Below are positions 15,372 through 24,147 of a DNA stretch of 41,219 nucleotides, in pieces. Source of the stretch: Oscillospiraceae bacterium (lineage in GTDB: Bacteria; Bacillota; Clostridia; Oscillospirales; Oscillospiraceae); the NCBI GenBank assembly GCA_017409205.1, contig JAFQTF010000058.1, positions 1-41,219 of the forward strand, written 5' to 3'. The notes under the pieces are model-generated. The model was given only the letters and a program-made list of their open reading frames with translations. It was not told the DNA's origin and ran no database searches. How positions within the stretch are numbered: position 1 is the stretch's first letter; each line of letters begins with the position of its first letter. The translations under genes and the position numbers were made by a program.

Positions 15372-15935
15372 ATGTCTATGATCAACAAGGAAATCGGTGC
15401 CTTCACCGCACAAGCTTATGTGAACAATTCATTCAAGGCCGTTACCAAGGAGGATATCCTGGGTAAGTGGAGCGTATTTTTCTTCTATCCCGCTGACTTT
15501 ACCTTTGTCTGCCCCACCGAGCTGGAGGATCTGGCCAATATCTATGACAAGTTCGTGGCAGCGGGCTGCGAGATCTACTCCGTCTCCACCGACACCCACT
15601 TTGTCCACAAGGCCTGGCACGATGCCTCCGACCGGATCAAGAAGATCCGCTATCCCATGCTGGCGGATCCCACCCATGCCATCAGCAAGGACTTTGAAGT
15701 TCTCATTGAGGCCGACGGTATGGCTGAGCGGGGCACCTTCGTCATCAATCCCGAGGGCAGGATCGTGTCCTATGAGGTCAGCGCAGGCAATGTAGGCCGG
15801 AATGCCGATGAGCTGTTCCGGAAGCTGCAGGCGCTGCAGTTCGTTCATGAACATGGCGATGAGGTATGCCCTGCCAAGTGGCAGCCCGGCGCCGAGACGC
15901 TGAAGCCCAGTCTGGATCTGGTGGGCATGCTGTAA
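15372..15935 (+). CDS. ahpC: Alkyl hydroperoxide reductase subunit C (peroxiredoxin)
   Basis: A 187-residue typical 2-Cys peroxiredoxin of exactly the usual AhpC length. Of three close ATG codons, 15372 has the best spacing from AAGGAG (15357-15362) and gives the standard start MSMINKEIG. The peroxidatic Cys47 sits in DFTFVCPTE and the resolving Cys166 in EVCPAKW. The enzyme reduces hydrogen peroxide and organic hydroperoxides in the cytoplasm and is recycled by an AhpF-type reductase. The natural candidate is the gene at 16430. An 11-bp hairpin (about 15950-15975) follows the stop. Confidence 0.97.
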   Translation: MSMINKEIGAFTAQAYVNNSFKAVTKEDILGKWSVFFFYPADFTFVCPTELEDLANIYDKFVAAGCEIYSVSTDTHFVHKAWHDASDRIKKIRYPMLADPTHAISKDFEVLIEADGMAERGTFVINPEGRIVSYEVSAGNVGRNADELFRKLQALQFVHEHGDEVCPAKWQPGAETLKPSLDLVGML

Positions 15936-15949
15936 GGTGTACCAGCCAG

Positions 15950-15975
15950 TGCCGGGGAAACCCGGCACTGGTGTT
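15950..15975 (+). terminator. Hairpin after ahpC
   Basis: CCAGTGCCGGG pairs with CCCGGCACTGG around GAAA. No T-tract follows, so termination may be partial, allowing read-through to the reductase. Confidence 0.5.
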
Positions 15976-15980
15976 GAGCT

Positions 15981-16391
15981 AAATGATCGTTTATCTTAGC
16001 AAGGAGATGTTACTTTCTTGTCACCGAACAAGAAAGTAACCAAAGAAGTCGTCTTAAGGGGGACTTTTCAAAAAGCCGTCCCCCTTAAGAAGCCCCCTCC
16101 TGTGCTGTCAGGCCGGTTGGTTTTAACACGGAGGCGGGAATGTTCCGATTCCCGCCCATCCGTCCTCAGTACCACCCCATTTGGGCAGAAATCGGGACAT
16201 TTCTGCCCAAATCAGGATCCAGGTTAAGGTGCTCCAGCGCCTATGGCAATGCGGCCGGGGGATTCACAAGGGGACGGCTGGGGCGCGCGGGAGCGCGACT
16301 TACAGGACCCCTTGTGCCTGCTTCTTTTGGTACTTTTCTTGCAGGAGCAAGAAAAGTACATTCCATCCCATAGGATGAGAAACGATCATTT
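15981..16391. mobile_element. Hairpin-array element with inverted ends (MITE-like)
   Basis: A 411-bp gene-free segment bounded by AAATGATCGTTT (15981-15992) and its exact inverse AAACGATCATTT (16380-16391). Inside are at least six separate stems: 16009-16020/16029-16040 (12 bp), 16053-16064/16078-16089 (12 bp), 16133-16141/16148-16156 (9 bp), 16179-16192/16199-16212 (14 bp), 16265-16273/16308-16316 (9 bp, with an inner CGCGC hairpin), and 16330-16342/16347-16359 (13 bp). The first and last stems are similar (TTACTTTCTTG versus TACTTTTCTTG). No credible protein is encoded. It lies between ahpC and its likely reductase gene. Confidence 0.6.
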
Positions 16392-16429
16392 ATCTGAACA
16401 AACCTATGAAATAGAAAGGAGACTTTCTT

Positions 16430-18034
16430 ATGAATAATCTGTATGATGTAATCGTAATCGGCGGCGGGCCGGCTGGCCTGACAGCCGCTTTGTATCTTGC
16501 CCGGGCCCGGTATCGCACCCTGGTGGTGGAAAAAGAAAAATTTGGCGGTCAGATCACCATTACCCATGAAGTGGTGAACTACCCCGGTGTGAAGAAAACC
16601 ACCGGCGAAGCCCTTACCGCCACTATGCGCGCCCAGGCCGAAGCCTTCGGTGCGGAGTTCCTGCTGGCGGAGGTGGAGGGACTGGAGCTGGATGGAGAGA
16701 TCAAGACCGTCCGGACTGCCCGGGGCGAGCGGAAGGCCTTCGGTGTGCTGCTGGCCACCGGCGCCCATCCCAGACAGGTGGGCTTCCGGGGAGAGGCGGA
16801 GTTCCGGGGCCGGGGCGTGGCCTACTGTGCCACCTGTGACGGGGAATTCTTCACCGGGAAAGAGGTCTTTGTGGTGGGCGGCGGCTTCGCGGCTGCGGAA
16901 GAGGCCGTGTTTTTGACCAAGTATGCACGCCATGTGACCATTCTGGTCCGGGGCGAGGACTTTACCTGTGCCGCCGGTGTGGCTGAGGCTGCCCGGAAGC
17001 ATCCGAAGATCACCGTACTGTGCAACACCGAGGTGGAGGAGGTGCAGGGGGACAGTGTCCTCCGGGCCATCCGCTACCGGAACAACAGGACCGGCCAGGT
17101 CACCGAGTACCGGGCCGAAGCCGGGGAGAATATCGGCGTTTTCGTCTTTGCCGGCTATGCCCCCGCCACCGCGCTGGTGAAGGGACTTGCAAAACTGGAT
17201 GACCAGGGCTATGTGGAAACGGACAGGAATCAGAAAACCAGTATCGACGGCCTTTATGCTGCGGGAGATGTCTGCGTCAAGCAGCTGCGGCAGGTGGTTA
17301 CTGCGGTGTCGGATGGCGCCGTTGCGGCCACGGAGCTGGAAAAACATGCCGCCCGGATGCAGCGAAAGACCGGCATCCACCCGGAGAAGCCTGCTGCACA
17401 GCAGACCCGGGATCCCTCCCCTGCCGCCGGAAAGAGTTCTCTGTTTGACGGGGATATGCTGGCCCAGCTGAACGCTGTTTTTGGCCGGATGGCAGGCAGC
17501 CTGATTTTGCGGGTTTCTCTGGATGACCGGCCCGTATCTGCTGAACTGAAGGCATACATGGAGGAACTGGCTGCGCTGACGGACAAACTGTCTCTGGAGA
17601 TCACCCCCGGCGGCGAAGCTGCCCCCTGCGTCCAGGTCTGCCGGGCTGACGGAACCGAGACGGGCCTTGCTTTCCACGGTGTACCCGGAGGGCATGAATT
17701 CACCTCTTTTGTGCTGGGACTTTACAATGCGGCAGGCCCCGGCCAGCCTCTGGAAGCAAACGTCCGCAGGGATATTGCCGCTCTGGGGAAGAAGGATCTG
17801 CAGGTGCTGGTGTCCTTAAGCTGCACCATGTGCCCGGAGTTGGTGACTGCTGCCCAGCGGATCGCCGCGGAGAACCCCAATGTGACGGCGGAGGTTTATG
17901 ATCTGACCCATTTCCCTGCCCTGCGGGAGAAGTACAATGTTATGAGTGTTCCCTGCCTGGTGGTGAACGGCGGCGAGAAGATCAGCTTCGGCAAGAAAAA
18001 TATCCGCCAGCTGCTGCAGCTGCTGGCAGGATAA
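16430..18034 (+). CDS. AhpF/TrxB-type flavin disulfide reductase with a C-terminal thioredoxin-fold module
   Basis: A 534-residue protein. Residues 1-305 form a thioredoxin-reductase-like domain: FAD site VIGGGPAG at 10-16, redox pair CATC (Cys133, Cys136), NAD(P) site VVGGGFAAAEEA (148-159), and the FAD-closing TSIDGLYAAGDV. After a Pro/Ala-rich linker (about 315-340), residues 341-534 resemble the double thioredoxin-fold N-terminal domain of AhpF, with CTMC (Cys465, Cys468) and the cis-Pro region VMSVPCLVVNG. In classical AhpF this module comes first, so here the order is swapped. The likely role is to reduce AhpC. AAAGGAG precedes the ATG. A rhodanese gene follows 60 bp later. Confidence 0.88.
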   Translation: MNNLYDVIVIGGGPAGLTAALYLARARYRTLVVEKEKFGGQITITHEVVNYPGVKKTTGEALTATMRAQAEAFGAEFLLAEVEGLELDGEIKTVRTARGERKAFGVLLATGAHPRQVGFRGEAEFRGRGVAYCATCDGEFFTGKEVFVVGGGFAAAEEAVFLTKYARHVTILVRGEDFTCAAGVAEAARKHPKITVLCNTEVEEVQGDSVLRAIRYRNNRTGQVTEYRAEAGENIGVFVFAGYAPATALVKGLAKLDDQGYVETDRNQKTSIDGLYAAGDVCVKQLRQVVTAVSDGAVAATELEKHAARMQRKTGIHPEKPAAQQTRDPSPAAGKSSLFDGDMLAQLNAVFGRMAGSLILRVSLDDRPVSAELKAYMEELAALTDKLSLEITPGGEAAPCVQVCRADGTETGLAFHGVPGGHEFTSFVLGLYNAAGPGQPLEANVRRDIAALGKKDLQVLVSLSCTMCPELVTAAQRIAAENPNVTAEVYDLTHFPALREKYNVMSVPCLVVNGGEKISFGKKNIRQLLQLLAG

Positions 18035-18094
18035 AAGGGTGGAAAAATCCTGCATCCTGTGGTAAAATAAAGAAAAACCAATGGAGGGATCATA

Positions 18095-18403
18095 ATGCCT
18101 GTGAAAAAAGAGATTCATGCCGGCGTTCAGGAAGCCGGATCTGTTCCCGACGCCCTGCTGGTGGATGTACGCAACGATTTTGAGTACAATACCGGCCATA
18201 TTCCCGGCAGCTTCAATCTGGCTCTGAGCCGGATCCTGAAGGAAGCGGAGGAGCAGCTGCCCGATAAGGCCCAGCCCCTCTATATCTACTGTCAGAGCGG
18301 TGCCCGCAGCGCAAGGGCCGCCAAACTGCTGGAACTGATGGGCTATGAGAATGTTACGGATATCGGCGGCATCGCCGACTACACCGGCCCCAGGGAAAAA
18401 TAA
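18095..18403 (+). CDS. Rhodanese-like sulfurtransferase (single domain)
   Basis: A 102-residue single rhodanese domain. It shows LLVDVRNDFEYNTGHIPGSFNL (about 21-42) and the active-site loop IYCQSGARSARAAKLL with the persulfide Cys66, followed by GYENVTDIGG. Such proteins carry sulfane sulfur or act in thiol and sulfide stress. GGAGGG lies upstream of the ATG. It follows the AhpF-like reductase by 60 bp and ends the redox island with a clear terminator. Exact substrate unknown. Confidence 0.92.
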   Translation: MPVKKEIHAGVQEAGSVPDALLVDVRNDFEYNTGHIPGSFNLALSRILKEAEEQLPDKAQPLYIYCQSGARSARAAKLLELMGYENVTDIGGIADYTGPREK

Positions 18404-18407
18404 AAAT

Positions 18408-18433
18408 AACCCGCCCTGCAAAGGGCGGGTTTG
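18408..18433 (+). terminator. Terminator of the redox island
   Basis: AACCCGCCCT (18408-18417) pairs with AGGGCGGGTT (18422-18431) around GCAA, followed by a short T-run. Confidence 0.75.
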
Positions 18434-18450
18434 CTGTATTTTGCGATATA

Positions 18451-18865
18451 TCAGTCCAGAACGGGAGTCCAGGCCAGAGCCATGATCTCGTCAATATCGC
18501 TCATATTGGTGATCAGCCCCAGACGGACATAGTTCTCGGTGATCTCCCGCAGAGATGCTTCGGTGCACTCATCGGAGACACCGAACTGTAGGAAGCTGTT
18601 CAGCAGGACGTTCATGTCGAAGCCGCCGCCGTTCCGGCCCCTGTGCATCAGAAACAGGGTGGCGTCAGCGCCGTTCTCACGCACCCAGCAGTGAGCCTTC
18701 TGGACACGCTGAACGCTCTTATTGGCATGACCGGTACCCAGAGCTTCCACCTTCGCACCGGCTTGGTCTACGGTGACGGAACCATCTTGGTATCGCCCGC
18801 AATCATGGGGGCAGATTCCTCTGCACCGCAGGCAGTCAGGGACAGAAATATGGAAACGGAATAAC
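18451..18865 (-). pseudogene. Decayed lipoprotein gene
   Basis: The reverse strand carries a coding-looking C-terminal part (VQRVQKAHCWVRENGADATLF, then ASLREITENYVRLGLITNM and ALAWTPVLD). In another frame just upstream it reads SIFLSLTACGAEESAPMIAGD, which has the shape of a lipoprotein signal and lipobox (LTAC-G). The two parts are out of frame near 18785-18800, and no start codon remains before the fumC terminator. It is therefore probably a truncated and frameshifted lipoprotein gene. I do not recognise the C-terminal domain. Confidence 0.5.
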
Positions 18866-18895
18866 AAAACCCCGCCTGCGGCTGCAGACGGGGCA
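18866..18895 (-). terminator. Terminator of the malic enzyme-fumarase operon
   Basis: On the reverse strand CCCCGTCTGCAG and CTGCGGCGGGG-type arms (about 18869-18893) form a GC-rich hairpin followed by TTTTGTTATT. Confidence 0.75.
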
Positions 18896-18899
18896 GTAT

Positions 18900-20276
18900 T
18901 TATACCATTTGCTCCGGATGGAACACGTCGTCAAAGCGCTCTGCGGTCAGATATCCCAGAGCAACACAGGCCTCCTTCAGACTGGTATTTTCCCTGTAGG
19001 CCTTTTTGGCAACCCTGGCGGCGTTTTCGTAGCCAATGTGGGGGTTCAGAGCGGTGACCAGCATCAGGGAGTTATGGAGATTCTGCTGCATTTTTTCCCG
19101 GTTGGGCCGGATGCCCGCCACACAGTGCCGGTGGAAGGTGCCCATGCAGTCTGCCAGCAGCCGGGCAGACTGGAGGAAATTGTAGATCAGCACCGGCATG
19201 AACACATTCAGCTGGAAATTGCCCTGGCTTGCGGCAATGCCGATGGCAGTATCGTTGCCCATGACCTGCACCGCCACCATGGTGACAGCTTCGCACTGGG
19301 TGGGATTTACCTTGCCGGGCATGATGGAGGAGCCGGGCTCATTTTCCGGGATGAAGATCTCCCCCAGACCCAGCCGGGGGCCGGAAGAGAGCCAGCGGAT
19401 ATCATTGGCGATCTTCATCAGATCTGCCGCCAGAGCCTTCAGGGCACCGTGGGCAAAGACCAGTTCATCTTTGGAGGTCAGGGCGTGAAATTTGTTGGGA
19501 GCGGTGACAAACTGTCTGCCGGTCAGCCGGGAGACCGCTTCGGCAACGGCGGTATCGAAACCGGCGGGAGCATTCAGTCCGGTGCCCACGGCAGTGCCGC
19601 CCAGAGCCAGCTCCTTCAAAGGCGGCAGGGAAGCCAGAATCAGCTGCTTATCTCGTTCCAGACTGGTTCTCCAGCCGGAGATCTCCTGAGAAAAGGAAAT
19701 GGGAGTGGCATCCTGCAGATGGGTGCGGCCGGATTTGACGATGCCTGCATTTTCCTTCTCCAGCCGGAGAAAGGCGGAGATCAGAATGTCGATGGCAGGG
19801 ATCACCCGGTCTTCCAGGATCAGCACCGCGGCGATGTGCATAGCAGTGGGAAAGGTATCGTTGGAGGACTGAGACATGTTCACATCATCATTGGGGTGCA
19901 GCAGCTTCCTTCCGGCTATCTCGCTGCCCCGGTTTGCGATGACTTCATTGGCGTTCATATTGCTCTGCGTACCGGAGCCGGTCTGCCATACCACAAGGGG
20001 GAAGTGGCTGTTCAGACTGCCGCTGATGACTTCGTCACAGGCAGCGCAGATGGCAGCGTATTTTTCTGCTGTCATTTTTTCCGGCTTCAGGGCGTGGTTT
20101 GCCATGGCGGCAGCCTTTTTGAGGATGCCGAAGGCCTGGGTGATTTCCCGGGGCATGGTTTCCAGCCCTACGCCGATGGGGAAATTTTCCACACTCCGCT
20201 GGGTCTGGGCGCCCCAGTATTTTCCGGCAGGCACCCGGACTTCACCCATGGAATCATGTTCGATGCGGTATTCCAT
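18900..20276 (-). CDS. fumC: Class II fumarate hydratase
   Basis: A 458-residue enzyme starting at ATG 20276, with AAGGAG six bases upstream. It interconverts fumarate and malate in the cytoplasm without an iron-sulfur cluster. The superfamily signature [15 protein letters not shown] is intact. [14 protein letters not shown] carries the active-site His, and [13 protein letters not shown] and [16 protein letters not shown] are standard class II segments. Ten bases separate it from the upstream malic enzyme gene, so the two are co-transcribed. The pair links pyruvate, malate and fumarate, a reductive or anaplerotic branch in an anaerobe. An oxygen-stable class II form is less usual than class I in strict anaerobes. 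Confidence 0.96.
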   Translation of the reverse strand: MEYRIEHDSMGEVRVPAGKYWGAQTQRSVENFPIGVGLETMPREITQAFGILKKAAAMANHALKPEKMTAEKYAAICAACDEVISGSLNSHFPLVVWQTGSGTQSNMNANEVIANRGSEIAGRKLLHPNDDVNMSQSSNDTFPTAMHIAAVLILEDRVIPAIDILISAFLRLEKENAGIVKSGRTHLQDATPISFSQEISGWRTSLERDKQLILASLPPLKELALGGTAVGTGLNAPAGFDTAVAEAVSRLTGRQFVTAPNKFHALTSKDELVFAHGALKALAADLMKIANDIRWLSSGPRLGLGEIFIPENEPGSSIMPGKVNPTQCEAVTMVAVQVMGNDTAIGIAASQGNFQLNVFMPVLIYNFLQSARLLADCMGTFHRHCVAGIRPNREKMQQNLHNSLMLVTALNPHIGYENAARVAKKAYRENTSLKEACVALGYLTAERFDDVFHPEQMV

Positions 20277-20286
20277 GCTGTTCTCC

Positions 20287-21459
20287 TTATATCCGGGCCA
20301 CGCCGGTTCGTCTGGCGGCTTCTGCCACAGCCTTCGCCACGGCAGGAGCCACCCGGGGGTCGAAGGGCCTGGGGATGATGTAATCCTCGCTGCGCTCTTC
20401 ATCGGAGATCAGATCGGCCAGTGCCATGGCAGCGGCCAGCTTCATCTCCTCGTTGATATCGGAGGCTCTTACATCAAAGGCGCCCCGGAACACGCCGGGA
20501 AAGGCCAGCACATTGTTGATCTGGTTGGGATAGTCACTGCGGCCGGTGGACACAATCCGGGCGCCGCCTGCCTTTGCCTCCTCCGGGAAGATTTCCGGTG
20601 TGGGATTGGCGCAGGCAAAGATGATGGCATCCCGGTTCATCCGGCTCACCATTTCCCGGGTGACGATGCCGGGGGCAGAGGTGCCAATGAACACATCGGC
20701 GCCCACCAGCTTTTCTGCCAGTGTACCGGGTGTCTGATCGGGATTGGTACGCTTCGCCATTTCTGCCTGGGCCCAGTTCATGCCGGGGCAGCCCTCATAG
20801 AGGGCGCCCTGCTTGTCGCACATGGTAATGTTGGTAAAGCCTACGCTGAGCAGCAGCTTTACGATGGAAATGCCGGCAGCGCCTGCGCCCACGGTGACGA
20901 TCTTCACGTCCTCCTTTTTCTTGCCCACCACCTTCAGGGCATTGGTCAGGCCTGCCTGAGTGACGATGGCAGTACCATGCTGATCATCGTGGAAAATGGG
21001 GATGTCGCAGACCTCCTTCAGCTTCCGCTCGATCTCGAAGCACCGGGGGGCGGAGATATCCTCCAGATTGATGCCGCCGAAGGAACCGGAGATCATGTAC
21101 ACCGTACGGACGATCTCCTCTACCTCCTTGCTTTTGACGCACAGAGGGAAGGCGTCCACATCGGCAAAGGCCTTGAACAGCACGCACTTGCCCTCCATGA
21201 CGGGCATGCCCGCCTCGGGGCCGATATCTCCCAGACCCAGCACGGCGGTGCCGTCGGTAATGACGGCGCAGAGGTTGTGGCGGCGGGTCAGTTCGTAGGA
21301 TTTTGATACATCGTTTTTGATCTCCACACAGGGCTGGGCCACGCCGGGGGTATAGGCCAGGGAGAGATCCTCCTTGGTGGCCACGGGCACAGTTGCCACC
21401 ACTTCAATTTTGCCCTGCCACTGCCGATGCAGCTTCAGGGATTCTTCTGCGTAATTCAT
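20287..21459 (-). CDS. NAD(P)-dependent malic enzyme
   Basis: A 390-residue compact bacterial malic enzyme. ATG 21459 follows CAGGAGGA by about seven bases. It catalyses malate to pyruvate plus CO2, or the reverse. Visible family features: [14 protein letters not shown] (catalytic Tyr), [14 protein letters not shown] (catalytic Lys region), [11 protein letters not shown] (metal-binding Asp), the dinucleotide site [16 protein letters not shown], and [17 protein letters not shown] versus NADP preference cannot be decided by eye. It is the first gene of an operon with fumC, from a promoter TTGTCA, 18 bp, TACTAT (21520-21491). Confidence 0.95.
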   Translation of the reverse strand: MNYAEESLKLHRQWQGKIEVVATVPVATKEDLSLAYTPGVAQPCVEIKNDVSKSYELTRRHNLCAVITDGTAVLGLGDIGPEAGMPVMEGKCVLFKAFADVDAFPLCVKSKEVEEIVRTVYMISGSFGGINLEDISAPRCFEIERKLKEVCDIPIFHDDQHGTAIVTQAGLTNALKVVGKKKEDVKIVTVGAGAAGISIVKLLLSVGFTNITMCDKQGALYEGCPGMNWAQAEMAKRTNPDQTPGTLAEKLVGADVFIGTSAPGIVTREMVSRMNRDAIIFACANPTPEIFPEEAKAGGARIVSTGRSDYPNQINNVLAFPGVFRGAFDVRASDINEEMKLAAAMALADLISDEERSEDYIIPRPFDPRVAPAVAKAVAEAARRTGVARI

Positions 21460-21490
21460 AGGAATTCCTCCTGAAAAATGAGTTATATGG

Positions 21491-21520
21491 ATAGTACCAC
21501 ATTTCACCACCCTTTGACAA
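21491..21520 (-). promoter_or_regulatory. Promoter of the malic enzyme-fumC operon
   Basis: The reverse strand reads TTGTCA (21520-21515), an 18-bp spacer, then TACTAT (21496-21491). Confidence 0.6.
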
Positions 21521-21584
21521 TCCCCCCGGGGGAAGTTTCTGAACGGAAATCCTCCTTTCGGCAGGAAGGGACAGTATGCAGAAT

Positions 21585-21613
21585 TTGACTTTCCATCCCG
21601 GCCATGATATGAT
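21585..21613 (+). promoter_or_regulatory. Promoter of lspA
   Basis: TTGACT (21585-21590), a 17-bp spacer, then TATGAT (21608-21613), 28 bp before the ATG. Confidence 0.8.
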
Positions 21614-21640
21614 AAAAATAACCGACAGGAGGAATTTTTC

Positions 21641-22120
21641 ATGCAGTTTCTTGCTTATGTACTGTTTGTGGCCGGGATCGTGGCCGCAGATCAGTTTACC
21701 AAATATCTGACAGTTGCCAATATCGCCCTGTATGAGGACATCCCCTTCATCCCCGGACTGCTGCAGCTGACCTATGTGCAGAATACCGGCGCGGCATTCT
21801 CCTCTTTTGAGGGACAGCAGTGGCTGTTTGCTCTGATCTTTGTGTTCTTCACGGGACTGGTGCTCTGGGAATACTTCAAAAAGCCCATGGGCTTCACCAC
21901 GCTGGAGCGGTGGTGCATTGCTGCCATCTACGGCGGCGGTCTGGGCAACATGATCGACCGGGTCCGGATGGGCTACGTGGTGGACATGATCGAGACAACC
22001 TTCATCGAGTTCCCAGTGTTCAATGTGGCCGACTGCTTCATCACCTGCGGATGTATTCTGATGATGATCCATCTGGTGCTGTTCAACAAGGAATTCTGGA
22101 AGGATGAGAAGAAAAAATGA
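21641..22120 (+). CDS. lspA: Lipoprotein signal peptidase (signal peptidase II)
   Basis: A 159-residue membrane protease with four hydrophobic segments. It cleaves prolipoproteins before the lipidated Cys. The two catalytic Asp residues are visible: Asp106 in GGLGNMIDRV and Asp131 in VFNVADCFI. The conserved ADQFTK and QNTGAAFS segments are also present. ACAGGAGG precedes the ATG. Its stop overlaps the rluD-like start by four bases (ATGA, 22117-22120), the standard lspA-rluD arrangement in Firmicutes. It would process the lipoproteins encoded at 3223 and 6718. Confidence 0.97.
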   Translation: MQFLAYVLFVAGIVAADQFTKYLTVANIALYEDIPFIPGLLQLTYVQNTGAAFSSFEGQQWLFALIFVFFTGLVLWEYFKKPMGFTTLERWCIAAIYGGGLGNMIDRVRMGYVVDMIETTFIEFPVFNVADCFITCGCILMMIHLVLFNKEFWKDEKKK

Positions 22121-23022
22121 TCCTCACCGCTGATATCCCCGGAGAGCGTCTGGACGCATTCCTGGCCCGCTGCGCCGACAATTTAAGCCGCAGCGCTGCC
22201 CAGAAGCTGATCGAAGAGGGCCTTGTGACCCGAAACGGCAGACCCGGAAAGAAAAATGATAAATTGAATGTGGGAGATACTGTGGAATACACCATCCCCC
22301 AGCCCAAAGAGGTGGACATCACCGCCACGGAAATGCCGCTGGACATCGTCTACGAGGATGATGACCTGCTGGTGATCAACAAGCCCAAGGGGCTGGTGGT
22401 GCATCCCGCAGCCGGCCATCAGGATGATACACTTGTAAACGGCCTGCTGTATGCACTGGGAGATGACCTGTCCGGTATCAATGGTGAGCTGCGGCCCGGT
22501 ATCGTCCACCGCATTGACAAGGATACCTCCGGTCTGCTGGCAGTCGCCAAGAATGACTATGCCCATACCTTCCTGGCCAGTCAGCTGAAGGATCACTCCA
22601 TGGCCCGGACTTATGAGGCCATTGTCTGCGGCTCCTTCCGGGAGGACAGCGGCACTGTGGATGCGCCCATCGGACGGCATCCTTCCGACCGGAAGAAGAT
22701 GTGTGTCACGGAGCGCAATTCCCGCCATGCCGTTACCCACTGGGAAGTTGTCGCCCGGTACCGGGGTTATACCCATATCCGCTGTAAGCTGGAGACCGGC
22801 CGTACCCACCAGATCCGGGTGCACATGGCGCATATTGGTCATCCCATTCTGGGTGATACTGTCTATGGTCATAAAAAACCGGAACTGGGACAGGACAGCC
22901 AGTGCCTCCATGCCGGCGCTTTGTGCTTTACCCATCCCCGCACCGGCCGGCCGGTCATGGTGTTTGCCCCCCTGCCCCAGTATTTCCAGGATGTGCTGGC
23001 GAAGCTGCAGAAGATGAATTAA
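22117..23022 (+). CDS. rluD: RluA-family 23S rRNA pseudouridine synthase (RluD-like)
   Basis: A 301-residue enzyme. An N-terminal S4 RNA-binding domain (RLDAFLARCADNLSRSAAQKLIEEGLVTRNG) is followed by the pseudouridine synthase core with LLVINKPKGLVVHPAAGH. The catalytic Asp134 lies in GIVHRIDKDTSGLL. C-terminal LETGRTHQIRVHMAHIGHPILGD completes the family pattern. It isomerises uridines in 23S rRNA, probably in the helix-69 region if a true RluD orthologue. Translationally coupled to lspA by overlap, and followed after 20 bp by a HAD phosphatase. Confidence 0.93.
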   Translation: MILTADIPGERLDAFLARCADNLSRSAAQKLIEEGLVTRNGRPGKKNDKLNVGDTVEYTIPQPKEVDITATEMPLDIVYEDDDLLVINKPKGLVVHPAAGHQDDTLVNGLLYALGDDLSGINGELRPGIVHRIDKDTSGLLAVAKNDYAHTFLASQLKDHSMARTYEAIVCGSFREDSGTVDAPIGRHPSDRKKMCVTERNSRHAVTHWEVVARYRGYTHIRCKLETGRTHQIRVHMAHIGHPILGDTVYGHKKPELGQDSQCLHAGALCFTHPRTGRPVMVFAPLPQYFQDVLAKLQKMN

Positions 23023-23042
23023 ACGACAGAAAGGAGCCTCCC

Positions 23043-23897
23043 ATGGGTATTTTTTCCGATGTCCTGCTGACCGTGGACTTTGACCGGACCCTCACCGGAC
23101 CGGATTCCCGGATCCCGGAGCGGAATCTCACTGCCATCCGGTATTTTATGGAAAACGGCGGCGTTTTCACTGTCAATACCGGCCGGAGCCTGCCCATGAC
23201 GAAGGTGTTCCGGGATATCGTGCCGGTCAATGCGCCGCTGCTGCTGTACAACGGCTCCGCTGCCTATGATTTGCAGAAAAAGCAGATCCTGAACGCGGCT
23301 CTGATCCCTCTGGATCAGGAGGCCACCATCCGGCGGACCATGGAACTGTTCCCGGATATGACTGTGGAGATCCAGGGGCTGGATGCCCATTATATTTTTG
23401 AAGAAAATCCCGCCTGGGATGCCTTCAGCGAAGGCAATCAGTGTGCCTGGGCCCATGCCCAGCCTGGCGATGATCTGGGCCCCTTCCTGAAGTTTGCCCT
23501 GTATGGGCGCATCGGAAGCGCCAGTGTAGCAGCCCTGTACGAGTATACCCGGGAGGAGCTGCGTCAGTTTGACGAAGCAGAGGCTATCCTGCGGGAGGAA
23601 TTCGGCCAGTTCTGCGAAGTGTTCCGGGCGGCGCCCAAGATCATCGATATCCACGCCAGGGGCGTTTCCAAGGCCAATGCAGCCAGAACCCTGCAAAAGG
23701 AGCTGGGCCGCTCCATTCTGGTGTGCGTGGGCGACGGAGAAAACGATCTGACCATGCTGCATGATGCGGACTATGCTTTCTCCCCCGCGGACGCCATTGT
23801 GGCGAAGCAGTTTCCCAACGTGTGCAAATGCGCTGACGGTGCTGTGGCAGACGTGATTTACCAAAAAATCCCGGAGATCCTGAAAATTAAGGCTTGA
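23043..23897 (+). CDS. Cof-type HAD-family phosphatase
   Basis: A 284-residue hydrolase. Motif I is VDFDRTLTGPD (nucleophile first Asp, with Thr). Motif II-like TVNTGRSLP, a C2-type cap (about 80-200), the conserved Lys in RGVSKANAARTL, and motif IV GDGENDLTMLHDADYAF follow. Members act on sugar phosphates or flavin and pyridoxal phosphates; the substrate is unknown. AGAAAGGAG precedes the ATG. It is the last gene of the lspA-rluD operon, with the tRNA promoter beginning right at its end. Confidence 0.9.
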   Translation: MGIFSDVLLTVDFDRTLTGPDSRIPERNLTAIRYFMENGGVFTVNTGRSLPMTKVFRDIVPVNAPLLLYNGSAAYDLQKKQILNAALIPLDQEATIRRTMELFPDMTVEIQGLDAHYIFEENPAWDAFSEGNQCAWAHAQPGDDLGPFLKFALYGRIGSASVAALYEYTREELRQFDEAEAILREEFGQFCEVFRAAPKIIDIHARGVSKANAARTLQKELGRSILVCVGDGENDLTMLHDADYAFSPADAIVAKQFPNVCKCADGAVADVIYQKIPEILKIKA

Positions 23898-23922
23898 CAA
23901 CTGTCCTTTTCTATGGTAAAAT
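23894..23922 (+). promoter_or_regulatory. Promoter of the tRNA cluster
   Basis: TTGACA (23894-23899), a 17-bp spacer, then TAAAAT (23917-23922), about 30 bp before tRNA-Gly. It overlaps the end of the HAD gene. Confidence 0.85.
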
Positions 23923-23954
23923 GCTCTGGCTGAATCAAAACAGCATAGAGATTC

Positions 23955-24028
23955 GCGGGTGTAGTTCAATGGTAGAACACCAGCCTTCCAAGCTGGATAC
24001 GCGGGTCCGATTCCCGTCACCCGCTCCA
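23955..24028 (+). tRNA. tRNA-Gly (anticodon TCC)
   Basis: A 74-base cloverleaf with encoded CCA. The acceptor GCGGGTG pairs with CACCCGC; anticodon loop CTTCCAA gives TCC. First of three tRNAs. Confidence 0.97.
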
Positions 24029-24036
24029 TTCAACAT

Positions 24037-24113
24037 GCGCCAGTAGCTCAGCTGGATAGAGCAACTGCCTTCTAAGCAGTAGGTCAGGGGTTCGAGTCCC
24101 TTCTGGCGTGCCA
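24037..24113 (+). tRNA. tRNA-Arg (anticodon TCT)
   Basis: A 77-base cloverleaf with encoded CCA. The acceptor GCGCCAG pairs with CTGGCGT, ending in the GT wobble; anticodon loop CTTCTAA gives TCT. Confidence 0.96.
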
Positions 24114-24147
24114 ATCTCTTCGGGTGCTGATTCAGCCAAGCAATATG

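Noticed and set aside
15981-16391. A CRISPR array between ahpC and the reductase
   Set aside because: The repeated features are different hairpins, not identical repeats with equal-length spacers, and no cas genes are present.
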